A stretch of DNA of 64,000 bases, taken from assembly GCA_001692895.1 (NCBI GenBank), contig KV748186.1, positions 735,785-799,784 on the forward strand, in the 5' to 3' direction. The translations under genes and the position numbers were made by a program. The notes under the pieces are model-generated. The model saw nothing but the letters and a program-made list of their open reading frames with translations. It did not search any database and had not been told where the DNA came from. Below are positions 24,600-37,082 of this stretch, in pieces. This DNA comes from Cenococcum geophilum 1.58. Its lineage: Eukaryota > Ascomycota > Dothideomycetes > Gloniales > Gloniaceae. Numbering within the stretch: the stretch's first letter is position 1; each line of letters starts with the position of its first letter.

Positions 24600-27500
24600 T
24601 TGCTTAACGTCTAATTTGGATCCCTATTGGGCCTACGCAGACTACTCCTTATATACATATAGGGAGAAAACTCTATTTAAGAAAACCCTATAATCTATCT
24701 CCCCGCCTTTTAGAACTCGCCTATAAAGCGCCTACAAGGCGCCTATAAGTCACCTATAGTACTCCTACTACCTTACTTTTTAACCCCCTTAGAAACCACT
24801 GCTACCGTAATAAGTTTATAGATGCGCTAGTATTATAAACTTTACTCTACTACTATAGAGTTATTAGGGGGCGCCCGTTACTTACCCCCCTACCCTTTAT
24901 TACTATTTCCCTTATAACCCAGAACTGGTTTAGTATATTTTAGCTAATAAGCCACTAGGTAACCGCCTTAAGGCCTTTTTATATTAAGAGCAGTGTATTA
25001 TAGTTCTCTGTGCTAGCTACTAAAAGCATTACTTCTTAGTTGGTATATAAGGGGCATAATAGTATTATATATTTTAGTATCTGTCTTAGCTAGCTATATT
25101 TACATCTTAGGCTACCTATTAAGACACCTACCCGGTAGAGCTAGTCTTTTAGTCCTATTATTCCTATTCTTAAGAGTATCGCTATTATATTTTCTGCCTT
25201 TATTAGGCCTTCTTAAAGCCCTAAAGTATTTACCCCCTATAGCATTAACTATACTACGGCTTAGGTTCCTCTTACCTTAGTTAGCCTCTATACCTTTAAC
25301 TCCTATATACCTCTCTAGCATTGGTCTAACTAGTATTATATTATAGTAGATAGTTTCCTAGCATTTTTTTATACTTTGCTTTGGCTCCTTTCTTTCTCTT
25401 ACTATTATCTTTACTAGCCTCTTACGCGTCTCCCTTTCTCCTCTATATGGGCCTAGGCCCTAAAGCAGCACTATTTTTCTTCTACTTTCTTTACCTGTTT
25501 CTCTAATATGTCTTCCCTACTTTAGGGTTATTAGTTTATTCTCTTATAGGGCGCCCTAAGGTCCCTCTATAGTTTATTTAGGCGTATCTTAATATAATTT
25601 ATAACATTAAGGTTATATTTATTTTAGGCTCTTTATATTGCAGCGGCTTTAATATATAGTTATAGGGGGGGAATATTGGCTTCCTTCTTAAGCAGTGCTG
25701 TGGCCATTTGCTTATATCCGCCTATTATACTCTAAAGGTAGGCTGTTTAGACCTTTTAAAGTAGTTTAAGGAGTAACTTAGGGGGGCTTTTTTGGATTCT
25801 TTAATGGCCTAAATACTGGACCTATATGTTATGGTTGGCCGGATAACTACTATATATAATAGGCGTAACCTTTAGAAGTATAGGCCCTATATAGAATTAA
25901 TAATCCTAAATAATACAATATACTATACTTAGCCCTTATAGACCGCTTATGCTATATATACGCTCCACTAGAGCTTACTGTCTACCTATACTCCTAATAC
26001 CCTTAGGCCCTAAACTAGTTAACCCCTAAAGCCTTAGATACGGATTATATGCTAGAGATCTATAGATTAGTTACATTTTCTTATAAAATAGATTAGCTAG
26101 TATTTCTCTAGTAAGAATTGGACTCTATATTATCTTGCCTATTTTATATAGGTATTATAAGCTTTTTCTAGCATTCTGCAATTCTCTACGGCTAATAGCC
26201 CGTATATAATTAGGTTTGTATTATTAATAAAGCCTATCCCCTAGGTCGCCCCTTCCTTAAAGAAATTAAGTAGGTTACTTATAAAGAAAAGAAAAAGTAT
26301 AGGTAAGAGGGGTAATCCTTATAGTATTCCTATTATAACTGTAATAGGGGGGCTCTGGTATCCGCTAAAGACTAGTAATGTTTTTTTAAACCTATAAACC
26401 CTTAGACAAATTATATAATCTATTTTAAGAAGCCTTTTGCCCTAAGGATATATAGGAGACGCTTATAGGGTACGTTGTTGTAGGCGCTACTAATATCTAG
26501 GCTAAGCATTAATACTATAAAGTCCCTTCATATCGCCTATGCAGATTTAATAGTAGTAGCGAGTAGCGTAAGTGCTAATAGTGTTAAGCGGTTCTTTCTT
26601 GCCCCTATTTAGCTCTATAGTAGTAGGGTGTATTCCTTAGCTATATCTGTTATATAGTCCGCTATTACCTTTTCTAAGATCTTATTAAGGGTGTTTTCTA
26701 AGGCAATAGGGCGGTAGCTTTCTGGGATTAAGTAATTTGCTTTACCTTCTTTTTATAGAACAACCGTTATTATAGATCTTCTAAGTTATAGGTAATAGCC
26801 TATAGCAAAGTATGCTCTAGCTATATCTGTAAGCTAGGGTGCTATAAATGGTCCATAGGTCTTTAAGGCCTTATTTAGAATCCCATCTAGACCTAGTGCT
26901 ATATTATTTAAAAGGCGGCTAATAGTTTTAGCTATTTCCTTTATTATTATATTACTGTTAACCTATAGGCAAGTTACTAGTGCTTTACCTATAATATTAC
27001 TAAGGTCTACTAGAGCCGGTTAGGGAAAAAACCTTTTTATAAGGATCTTTACCTTCTTATTATTATTATTAGTAGCCTATAATTCCCCTGCTCTTTATAG
27101 GGGTAGTAGGTATAGATCTTCTACTAATCGCCCTACCTTTTTTTTGCCTATTTTATTATAGCCCACAGGCCCTTATTATAGGGGAGGCTCGGGTTAAAAG
27201 TATGCTTATTTATAAATTGTCTCTAGTTATTCCTTACTTCTTTTTTTAGGGTATTTTTTAACTAGTTTCTTATATCTTTATATTGTCTCTTATCTTTAGG
27301 GTTATAGCTACTTAAGTATTTCCTTTTTGCTTGTTATTAGCTAGCTATAAGAACTATATATTATGCAGACTAAGCGTATCGTATATAGGGGCCCGGTCTT
27401 AAGACCGGGCAGTACTCTTTTAGCCTATTTTTAATTGCTGCCTAGATCCTTTCTAGTCTTTAGTTAATTTCCTTAGGGGTAGCTAATAAGCCTTACTTAT

Positions 27501-29300
27501 TTGGTATTGGGTAGATTTCTTTTAGGTCTTAGAGTTATTATTTAACTATATTAAGGAAACTATCTGCCTTAAGCATCCTTATTGCGTATCTTTTACTATT
27601 TAGTTACGCCTTAATATCTAAGTCTAGCTGTATTTAGATAGGGATATAGTCTAGGGTAAGTACCTATTCTTCTTTAGGGTTGCACCTTTTAAGTCTCTAG
27701 TATAGGCCTTCGTCTATAAATATAAAGTTAATTATACTTCTAGCGGATCCTTATTACCATATAATTACTCTAAGGAGGGTAGCCAGCTTAAGGCCCTAGG
27801 TGTCTATAACTTTTAATAAGCACTTTACCTATTATTTAGCAGCGACGTAGATACCCTCCTACCGCGGGTAGTAGAGGTTTATATCTCCTAATAGGATAGA
27901 CTTTATGCCTTTAGTTTTAAGTAAGCTTATTACTAATATAATGTTCTCTATTTATAGGACCCCTTTAACCCTAAGGTTATATATATTAATAATTTATACC
28001 AGTCCTCTATATATCTAGATTGTTATAACTATAATATTTAGATTAACTGCCTGCTATAACTATAAAGATAGGCTAATAGTCTTACTAATTATAAAGTATA
28101 CGCGTATGGCTACTTTTAGTTTATATAGGAGCTGGAATTCTTAGAGGCAGTATATTAATTATATATAGGTATTATAGTACGGCTCTTATATAGTAAGGAT
28201 ATAGTATTTCTTTAGGTCTAGACTGTCTAGTAAGGGCCTTGTAAGATAGTAGTTTGTATTACTATAGTTATACTATATAATAGATAGGTGGCAGACCCCT
28301 AGCGAGGATCCTTCGCCTTTTTATTATTCCTTACTTCTTTTATTTCTATTTTCTCTAGAATATTTAAGACTTCTATCTCTTATATCTGCACCTTAGTTAC
28401 TACTTATTTTATATAGAGCTTTCTATACCTATATTTTATATTCTTACTAGCACTTTTATATCTAAATTTATTATTATCTTTAGTTCTTCCCCTGTTCTTA
28501 CTAATTAGCTATATACCCTTTAAGAGTCGGCTATAAATGTTATATTTACCACATTAAGTCTAATTCTTAATTATCCCGGTCTTAAGCTTACTATAGCTGT
28601 CTATAAGGGTCTTCCTATAGGGCGTCCTCTCTTTTATATCCCTTATAACCCTTATATTCCTATATAGTCTAGTAATATCGCGTGGCGTCGCTTCTAGCCC
28701 GTTAAGGCTTAGGATAGCTAGCCTAGCCCCTTAGTATTAAAGGTAGGAAATGCTAGAAAGGTACCTATGCCCCCCTAGCTTATTACCTGTTATTTTTATT
28801 TATATAACCTAGTATATAGTTATTCCCGTAGCTGCTAAGCCCTAACCTTCTATCTCCTATATTTAATACAATCTTCTCTCTCCTACGCCTTATATATGCT
28901 TTAGTGGCAGTTTACGCATTTTATTTAGTCTTAATTTAAGCAGTATCTTATATTATAGGGGCCTATATAGTGGCCGCAGCATACCTATATTGCGTATATA
29001 GATTAAGTATGCCCCTATTATACACAGTAATAATAGTATTCTAGGCGAAGTCTATAGTTATAGAGCCTTACGTTATATATAAGGCCATTTATAATAATAC
29101 CTTTTTAAATAAGGAGTTTTTATATTCCTAGTATATATATACTAACAATAAAGGAGCTATACGTTTAACTAGCGTTTCCCTAACAAGTCTCTGGTAACCC
29201 TTATATTCTTTTATTATTCTTATTATATACTTAGTTTATATTTTCCTATTAAAGCCATTAGATTTAGATAATCTTAAGTCTTAATATAAGGCGTTCCGTT
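24600..29300 (-). pseudogene. LINE G ORF2 (endonuclease, RT), RIP-inactivated
   Basis: An apurinic-type endonuclease motif, LLGDINLYYPR, reads on the minus strand at about 27896-27860 (canonical GDFN.HHP). RT reads GLPLLPILFLFFISNLLN at about 26340-26270 and GIGFINNTNLI at about 26240-26208, where the canonical VDDAN box has both Asp changed to Asn. The C-terminal portion toward 24.9 kb would hold RNase H and the Cys/His tail but was not resolved. The arrangement fits the Tad1/I superfamily common in ascomycetes. Confidence 0.82.
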
Positions 29301-29363
29301 TATTTTACTATCTTATATATAGTTGCTGTATTATCCGCCTAGCGTCCCTTTTTTACCCTAAGG

Positions 29364-29784
29364 TGTAACGAAGCCTTATAGCAGGAACTACGGTAGACTT
29401 ATTAATAGGCTAGGTATATAGGTAAACAAGAAGTCAACAACGTAATAATAACTGGTGGAGTGGTTGCCTAATAGATTAACTCTAATTATATTCTAAGATT
29501 CACTATAAAGGAGAGAACTATTTGGGTAGAGACTATAGTCCTTTAAATACATAACCGTACTTCTAAGAAATCCCCTTAGTACGTAAGGTATGTATACTCT
29601 ATCTACTCTATTATAAATCCTATAGATTATATAGATTATATAGATTATATTATATAACCTTAGTTACCATTCCTCGTTATATAGCTTTATTGGCTCTATT
29701 CTAGACTATACCTAAATTAACTAACTAGCTTCTTTCGACTCTTTTCTAAGTAGTTATAATATTATACTTAAAGCGTCTGTAACA
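29364..29784 (-). repeat. 3' LTR of chromovirus B (421 bp)
   Basis: Plus-strand ends TGTAACGAAGCC and GTCTGTAACA. It is flanked by TAAGG on the left. On the right follow 114 bp of B internal sequence including the polypurine tract complement (CTCCCTCCTCTT). Confidence 0.92.
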
Positions 29785-29898
29785 CTATCTCCCTCCTCTT
29801 TATTTTCGTCCTTAAAGATTTCTAATATCTCTAAGTTATTTACTAGAGGTATAATATCCGTTTAATTAATTTGGTTAATATCTTTACTTATTATACCT
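29785..29898 (-). other. B internal fragment next to the 3' LTR
   Basis: Matches the reverse complement of element A immediately upstream of its 3' LTR, including the polypurine tract, and stops abruptly where Copia C begins. Confidence 0.82.
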
Positions 29899-30400
29899 TG
29901 TTCGTACTAACTTAATAGTATAAGTAAGTTAGATCTAGGGGCACGAAATACATATAGTATCGTATGCTCTTTTGGATGATAGTGACTGTTTCTTATATTA
30001 AAGCAGACTACGTGGTCTATATACTGATAAGACCTCCCCCTAATTAGTAAGTGCTTTAGGGGTGCACCAGACGCGTAAGCGGGTGGTTGGTGCACCGAAC
30101 GCGTAAACGTGTAGTTAGTGTACCGAACGCATAAGCACGCGGTTGGTATAACAGGCTGTAATTATATACTGGCGGTACTTGAAAAATGAAACTACCTGTA
30201 TACGGCCTCCGTAATTGTTTTAATAGAACCGTAAAATATAAAAGAAATATATAGGAAATCCCTCCTAAGGTGTCTTCTAGGCTGCCTTCTAGACGGTGCT
30301 TTAAGCTGGCCGTAAGTCCTACTTATGGTCCGTAAAGTAAACTATACAGCCTTCTAACGGGCCGTAAATGAACCGTAAGTGCTCCGTTAGTTATGTTCCA
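29899..30400 (-). repeat. Probable 3' LTR of Copia C, with three 28-bp tandem units
   Basis: Begins TGTTCGTAC at the break in chromovirus B and plausibly ends ...ATGTTCCA before the RNase H region, giving TG...CA ends. At about 30060-30145 three units of about 28-29 bp (GGTGCACC.GACGCGTAAGCG..) are in tandem. Without the partner LTR the inner boundary is a judgement. Confidence 0.6.
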
Positions 30401-33400
30401 CCTATTTTATAACCTTTAGATTGAGCTTATTTATGTTAATTAGGGTTTTTAGAGCTTGATACGGCTTTGCCTTAGTTATAGCGTCTGCTAGGTTGTCTCC
30501 GCTGCTGATCCATTTAACCTCTATAATCTCATGTCATTTATAGGCCTAACGTAAGCATATTAGGTCGACTATAAGCCTCTTCTTCTATATTGTACCTAGT
30601 TTAACTAGGCAGTTATAAAGGGACTTTAAATTAGTGCATAAAACTAGGGGTAACTACTCTAGTTATAGAATCTTCTAGACCGTTAATTTAATTGCGGCTG
30701 CTATATTAAATCTATAAGCTAGTGTATATAGTTTAGAAGCTAGTATACTGCGGGTTACTTATTTATACTTAATTAAAGACTAATGCAGTATATTTACGTC
30801 CTAATTACGGTCCGTAAGTACAATTATAAAGCCGATTTGTAATAATAGGTCTTTATTATTAGTAAAGGAGGCGTCCGTAAATGCTAGTAAGCTAAGGGAA
30901 TTTAGGTCTAGTGGTATAAAAGTAAGTCCCCTTACTGTATTGTTAATTTGCTACTAAATGCGCTTGTTAAGCTGTTTAACATTTTCCTCTTATAGGTCTA
31001 TTGCCTGGGCCGCAAAAGATAAATTGTAGGTAGATTTAGGTTGACAGACTATGGCAATATAGGCGCCTCTTGCACGCTATACAGCGTATTGGTCCTTCGT
31101 ATTTACGGTTTTATAGGTCTCTTCGCGGGAACTAGTGAGGTCCGTAGGCTTTACTGTAATAGGCTTTAGGTTTTAAGCTTGGCGTTCCTAAGTCAGCTTA
31201 ATTAGGTTACCTTTTTGTGTAATTAGGCCTTTATTAAACTTAATTAGATTCTGCTCAGTTAACTGCTCTTACAGCTTTGCTAAGAACTTGGCCTTTTATA
31301 GTTTAGTTTCTTCAGCGTCCGTAAAGGTTTGGTCTGCTAGGAATAGGGTATTATCTATTTAGAGTCTAACAATACCAAGGCCGTTTAATGGGCTGTATAG
31401 GAGGTAGAGGTTATAGGTTAACTGTTTTATTTTAAGCTTACTAACGTAATATTGGTGGTATATCTTAAACCAATAGTTTCCGGCTTCTAGTACTCTGTAA
31501 AGGGGTTTTATAACCTATAGGATTGTTTCTAGTTATAGGTTAAGCTTAGGGGGTGGCCGTATAAAGATATCCCTACTTAAGTAGGTATTAGACTGCACAT
31601 AGGCTTACGAGATATCCCGTAGGTAAAGTACTACGGGTTTGCTTTGCTGTAGTCCAGGCGTAAGTGCAAGTATAATCTATTGACTGACTCGTTAAATCGT
31701 GGGCAATTGCGTAAGGACTAGGTCCTTTCCTCGGTTATTATAGGCTTATATAATAAGCCTTAATTTTTTAAAAGCTTTGTTAGTACTAGGGTGCTTAATT
31801 TTGTTAATAAAGCATAAGTTGAATATACGGACGCCTTGTGGAACGTCTCTCTCTATTATAACCGTAAAGACACCCTTTTTAAGTAGTCCGTTAATCTCTT
31901 TACGTTATAAGTCCGTAAATGGGGTTTCCTATACTAGAACTAATATATCTATAGGCGGAGATTGCCTTACGGGTATTCCTGCGGAGGTTAGGTAATTCTN
32001 TATTATNGNNTTCTTNGTTATAGNGTGCTTTTAGGGGCGTCCTNNNCCACGCTTTATAGTAGGTTTAGTAGGTTTAGTGGGTTTCTAGGGGACTTCTAGG
32101 GTAGGTAAGGGTGCTTCTAGTTTATTTAATTTAGTAGTCGCTTCTGGTTTATCTGGTTTAGTAATTACTTCTAGTTCGTCTAGCTTAACGTTATAGGTGT
32201 TTTTGGGCCGAAAGTAGGGTTTTACAGACGTGCTTCTAAAGCTAGTTAGCCCGCTAGGAAGCTATACACAGCACGTCTTGTTTTCTATAGCTAGTAGATA
32301 ATAGGGTTTATTTTAGCAGCTGCTTTTACGCTATATAAGGACTTTAGAGTTAAGCAGGAGGTTATATACTAAGGTTGTATTAGGTCCGTTACGATAGTAT
32401 AGGGCGTTATTAATAGTTTATTTAGCCCGTAATTTAACTATTTCGGCTATTGCCTTCTGTATTATAGCTGCTCGGTCTATAACGGACGGGGTAGGAGGAT
32501 CTAGTTTGCTTATCCTTAGATAGGCTCCGTAAACTAAAAAGGTAGGTACCAGTCTATTAGGGCTAGCGGTATTATTAATAGCTTTTACGGCTATCTATAA
32601 AGCCAGTTTCTTTTAGATGTCCTTACACTCGTCCGTAATAATCTAGTAAGCTCTCTATAGAGCTAGGTAAGCTCGCTTAATAAGCCTAATAGACTAGTAC
32701 GCCTTAACTAGAACGGCTTTTGTTAAAATAGCTATGGCTATAGTATACTATTAGAATTCCTTGCTAATAAAGTTCCTACTAGTATTATAGGTAATATACT
32801 TAGGAGGTCTAAGATATATATTAATCTAGTAGGTCCGTAAAATGTCCTAAGTATATTTTATAGATATATTTTGCAACTAACGGGCGGCTTAATAGTGGGT
32901 TACCTTGTCAATTATATATAATACTAGGCTGCCGTTAATGTATATAATGTCTACGTATACTAAGTGGTTAAAATTAAGGTCTTTATAAAGGGTGAACTTA
33001 AATCGGCCTAGGAAACGTCCGTATTTCTAGCAGAAGGAGTAGTATTTAGTTAGGTGGTTAACTGCCTTCCTATTAACGTTGTCATATCCAAAGCGTTTAA
33101 GGACTCTATACAGCTTTTCGGCTAATAGGTAGCTAAAACGGCGGTATAGGCGGTAGATCTTAGTACTGGTAAGGTAGTATAGGTTATAGTTAAAAGATTC
33201 CTAAATATAGGTCTGTAAAGTCTCTTCCTATATAAGGAACGGGTATCTAAATTGTCGTGTAATTAGTAGGGTAATATGCTTACTTCTTAGGGCAGTTATA
33301 GGGCCTATTAAGGTGTCCGTAACATTATTGTAGTAAACCTATAACCTATCCATGTCTATAAGACAGAGTAGGAAGGGGGTGTCCGCTTTTACTATATAGA

Positions 33401-34427
33401 AGTTAACTAGGCTAATTAGAGTCTTAACTTTAACTAATCTAATTAATGCGGTTAAGCTGATGCTAAATTAGACGTTTACGGCCCCAGTTTACGTAATATT
33501 AATATCCGTATTGTTATTTGTGGTGGTCCTATATGCAAGGTATTGTCTATAGCCTACGGTAGACTTCTTAGAGGCACTTATGTTAATTATAACACTATAG
33601 AATTCCTTGGGGGTATAGCGTTCTGTAGTGATATATGTAAATAGGTCCTACTTATAATCTATAACGTCCATAACGGGGGTACTTATGGAATGGTTTTTAG
33701 GCGTAACTAAGTGTAGGAAGGAACGGTCGGCTAATACGGTCGTAATATTAAAGGCTTAGCTATCCGTAAAAGGTCTAAAAGTGGTTAGGAATGTCTCTAA
33801 GGTCTCTTATTCCTAAGCGTCTAAGTTAAAGTTAATTATAAGGGCTTCTATTAACTTATTAGGGGGCTCTTCTACTTCCTCTCCTTTATATTCCAAAATA
33901 AACTGGTTAATACAGCTATTAAGTCTCTTCCTGGACTTATTACGTTCTTCCTAGGTATGCCTTATAGACTAATATCCTTCCTTACCGTATATAAAGCACT
34001 TCTGGCTAGTTTATTTACGGGGGTATGTTTTTATACGGGGGTTGCTATAGGGGTTACAGGTAGGACTTAGTTAGTATAGGTGCTACTAGCAGTAGCGGCG
34101 GTCCATAAAGTAGACGTCTGAGTCTATTTATAGATATTAAATATCCGTAATAAAGGCTTAAGTGCTACCTGTTGGGTTTAAGACTTCGTACATTATAATA
34201 GAGGAGCGTAAATTATTAATAAGGCCAGCTAAGGTATCTGTAGGCTTGTAGTAGGCGTACTTATAGGGCTCTACTTCCTAGTAGGCCGTAATAAGTTTAT
34301 TATATAGAAAGTTGTCTGTTTAAAGCTTAGCGTTAAGGCCGTGTTATAGGTGCCGGAGGTCTTTAATAAGAATTTATAGGCACTCTATAGTCGATTTTTC
34401 AGTGTTCTTATTAATTACGGTCCGTAG
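30401..34427 (-). pseudogene. Copia C pol and end of gag, degenerate
   Basis: At about 30540-30450 the minus strand reads HEIIEVKWISSGDNLADAITK, the Copia RNase H C-terminal motif. At about 31380-31280, RT is recognised by GIVRL.IDNTLFLADQ followed by ETKL.KAKFLAKL (canonical TDDT motif, one Asp changed to Asn). Integrase and protease lie further right and were not resolved motif by motif. The right end (TKLRTVINKNTEKS) continues into gag beyond the half-LINE. Many in-frame stops are present. Confidence 0.76.
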
Positions 34428-34792
34428 CTTAGTTGTTTTTTTTTTTTTTTTTTTTTATATCCGTTGTATTATACTACGTACAATACTGCGCATGCAGCCT
34501 CTGGGCTATGGCGCTATAGTTCTATATACATAAATCCTTTCTAGGCAGCTTAATATATACTAGTAGCTATGTCCTAGTAGTTTATAAACCCCTAAATTAG
34601 GAGTTTATAGTTTCCTAGTAAAAATACTAAGATACTACAACTACTAGGGAATGAGAAAATGGTAAGAAAAACTGTAAGAAATCCTAACCCCTGTCCCTGT
34701 CCTTTTGCAATTTATTTCTGTCCTTTTGCTCTCTACTATCTTTTAACCTAAAAGCCTAGTAGGAGTTACCTCCTTCTAGACTCCTATTAATT

Positions 34793-35600
34793 TTATTCTT
34801 CTATAGAATCTTCTACACTAGTACTATGTACTAGTTTAGCTGCTCTAAGATTCTCGCAGTCTCTGCTATTAGTAAAGTGTTTTTCTTTACAATTAATGCA
34901 AAGAGGAGTGGTATGCTTGCAAGGCCTGCCGCTTATTAAGCAGGTAGGACAGCAGTGGTCTTTAGATAGATGTGCAGCCGCACAATATCTACAGGCCCTA
35001 GTAGAGCATCTGTCTCCTGTATGGCCAAATTTTTGGCAGCTATTACACTACGTAGTAGGAGAGACTTCGAGGTATTTTACTACCTTAGTAGCTGTACCTG
35101 CAATTGATATCTCTTTTTGCTTAAGGATTTCTTGTCTTTTTTCTTCGTTCTCTATAGTAAAAACTATAGAGCCAAATCTGGTCTGTGGATCGTGTCTTTT
35201 TACACTAAATGAGATCTATCTAGGTAGTCCTTGTATCCTTATAGGATTAAAAGTCTCAATTTCTTCTTTTAGAAGCTTAGAGCCTCCTTCTCCTAAGAAA
35301 GGTAGTGTAGGAACCCTATGGGCTATAATTTGAACCCATGGTTCTAGTTTTTGTTCTCTTTGAAAGGTAAAGCAGTTATGCCAGATTTCCTTATATTTGA
35401 CTAAGAAATCTGCATTATACTCTTCCGTAGTCGTAAGGAGAATATTTTATTTTCCTTTAGTTCTAGCTATAGATGCTAAAACGGGTTTTTCTACTTGTAG
35501 TTTTGATGTAAATAGTTGATTGACTTTATTTCGTATAGAGAAGGTATCTAGAGGTTGGTCCTTTTGGCCTGTAATTAGGCAGGTAGTTATATAGTAGAGT
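34793..35600 (-). pseudogene. LINE ORF1 (RNA-binding, zinc-knuckle protein), few stops
   Basis: The minus-strand frame ends at a TAA at 34793-34795. Its last about 100 residues contain consecutive CCHC-type knuckles: CNSCQKFGHTGDRC, then CRYCAAAHLSKDHC, then further paired Cys (CPTC, CINC..HF..C), as in Tad-like ORF1 proteins that bind the element RNA. Upstream runs a conserved-looking domain (TTTEEYNADFLVKYKEIWHNC..., KLEPWVQIIAH) interrupted by a few stops, each one transition from Gln or Arg. The true start is uncertain. The long plus-strand frame over the same DNA is its antisense shadow. Confidence 0.8.
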
Positions 35601-36379
35601 TCTACATGCCTACTTATCTAGGCCTCTACCCCAGTTTTCTAGTAACAGTCCTAGACCTCTAGGCCCTTAGGCCTAGGGGGGCTTTCTATAAGTAGTTGGC
35701 TTTGCTACCACCTAACACGGGGATTCTCACCAGTTCTTTTGGATATCTTATAACGGGATTAGCCCAAGTACCAGTCTGCCCCCCAGCGGTCTATATAAGA
35801 GTTTCCTCCTAGAGTTGGTATGCTTTTGTACGGCTTGGGAGCCTTCCATAGCCTCTAGTTTTACGCCTTCTTTATTGTTTCTGCCGGCACGGGCATAAGC
35901 TGCCATTTGCAGGGGTCGCAACTTCCGTCTTACATGCCTACTGGCGTAATCCTATAAGGGCGTTGTAGCTGCATCCTGCAATATAGAAAGCCTTAGGTGC
36001 ACCTTCTACGGTTAAGGCCTAGCCAAAACCTTTCCGCCTGAGTAACTCCTGTTTGCTCTATAAGCACGTCTTACCGGCATACCGTCCTAGCGATTAAACG
36101 GTTCCGTCTGTTAATATACCGACACGCGTATCCGTTCTCTTGAGCCATATAATAGTCTCTCCGGCCAGGACGTGATCCTGCCTGCCTACTAGGTGCACTA
36201 GGGGTTAGAGCCTAGCTAAGGGGTAAGGTCCCTAGAGCCAGCAGTAGCTACTACGCACTACGCCCCGCGGGAGGTTTTAATTCCCGTTTCGCGTTACCTG
36301 TAAGAGTCTCCTTATAATAGGCCGACCGTGTCTTATAGGAGGGGGCTATAGACCAGGTCCCGTGCCAGGCAACCTGCTC

Positions 36380-36930
36380 CCCCCTCTCCTACTAACCAAG
36401 CTTGTGTCCCCCCTTTTTATGAGCTGGCCTGTGTCTCTAACTGTTAAGACCTCGTCCGACTGGCCTGTGTTTCCCCCTACAGCCTCCCCTATATATATAT
36501 ACATCTGCATATTGCGTCAGGTTGCGTGCACCACGCCTATTAAGACCCTCCTGTGAGTCACCTGGTCGAACGCCATGGGGCCGTCGAAGCTGGCCTGTGT
36601 TTCCGCTACCTAGAGCTTTGCCCGTGTTTCCACCTCGTTGAGCCGTCTGGTCGCCGTCTGGTCGCCGTCGCGTCGCCGTCGCGTCGCTGTCGCGTCGCTG
36701 TCGCGTCACTGTCGCGTCACTGTCTCGTCCAGGTCGCGCGCACCACGCCTATTAAGACCCTCTTCTGGGTCTCCTGGATGTACCGAATAGGCTCTCGTAG
36801 AGGGGCCTTAACGAGTTCTCTAGGTAGGGCCTTAACAAGTTCTTCGCGGTGGCCTTGGGGGCCTTAACAAGTTTCGTACGAGGTATCTGCGACGCGTTAA
36901 CCTTAACAAGTTCTTATAAAAAGAGGTTCC
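36380..36930 (-). repeat. Repeated modules in the 5' region of the half-LINE
   Basis: GCACCACGCCTATTAAGACC occurs at about 36528 and again at about 36739, GCTGGCCTGTGT at about 36423 and 36590, a GTCGCGTC-type tandem fills about 36648-36728, and CCTTAACAAGTTC-like units recur four times in about 36805-36915. Duplicated 5' modules are typical of LINE 5' untranslated promoters made of monomers. Confidence 0.65.
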
Positions 36931-37082
36931 CTACGCCCTCGCCGCCTTTACGATCTCAGAGCTAGTGCAAGCCCAAGGGTGTCCTGTTGTACGTCTAGGT
37001 CGTCCACGTCGGCTGGCTGAATAAGGCCAGTTTCGGGCCTGGCTACGAGCCAGGTAGACGTACATCGGAGTATCTTGGTTGT

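Larger units (their letters stand above)
34437..37073 (-). mobile_element. ORF1-only half-LINE (non-autonomous Tad-like element)
   Basis: A 21-T run at 34436-34456 is the complement of a poly(A) tail. The body extends right to 37073 and is flanked by CTTAGTTGT (34428-34436) and CTTGGTTGT (37074-37082), a 9-bp target duplication differing by one G/A. It carries only an ORF1 with zinc knuckles and then about 340 bp to the tail. No endonuclease or RT is present. The 5' part is GC-rich with internal repeats. It is much less RIP-mutated than the Copia around it, so it is among the youngest insertions in the nest. Confidence 0.85.

Noticed and set aside
30060..30145. Short tandem repeats suggestive of a CRISPR array
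   Set aside because: Units are contiguous with no unique spacers and lie within an LTR of a eukaryotic retroelement.
34896..35333. 145-residue plus-strand open frame
   Set aside because: It is the exact antisense of the half-LINE ORF1 zinc-knuckle region; the minus strand has the recognisable CCHC motifs.
36437..36867. Arg/Asp-rich and Val/Ser-rich frames on both strands near 36.6 kb
   Set aside because: They read a GTCGCGTC tandem in the untranslated 5' region of the half-LINE.
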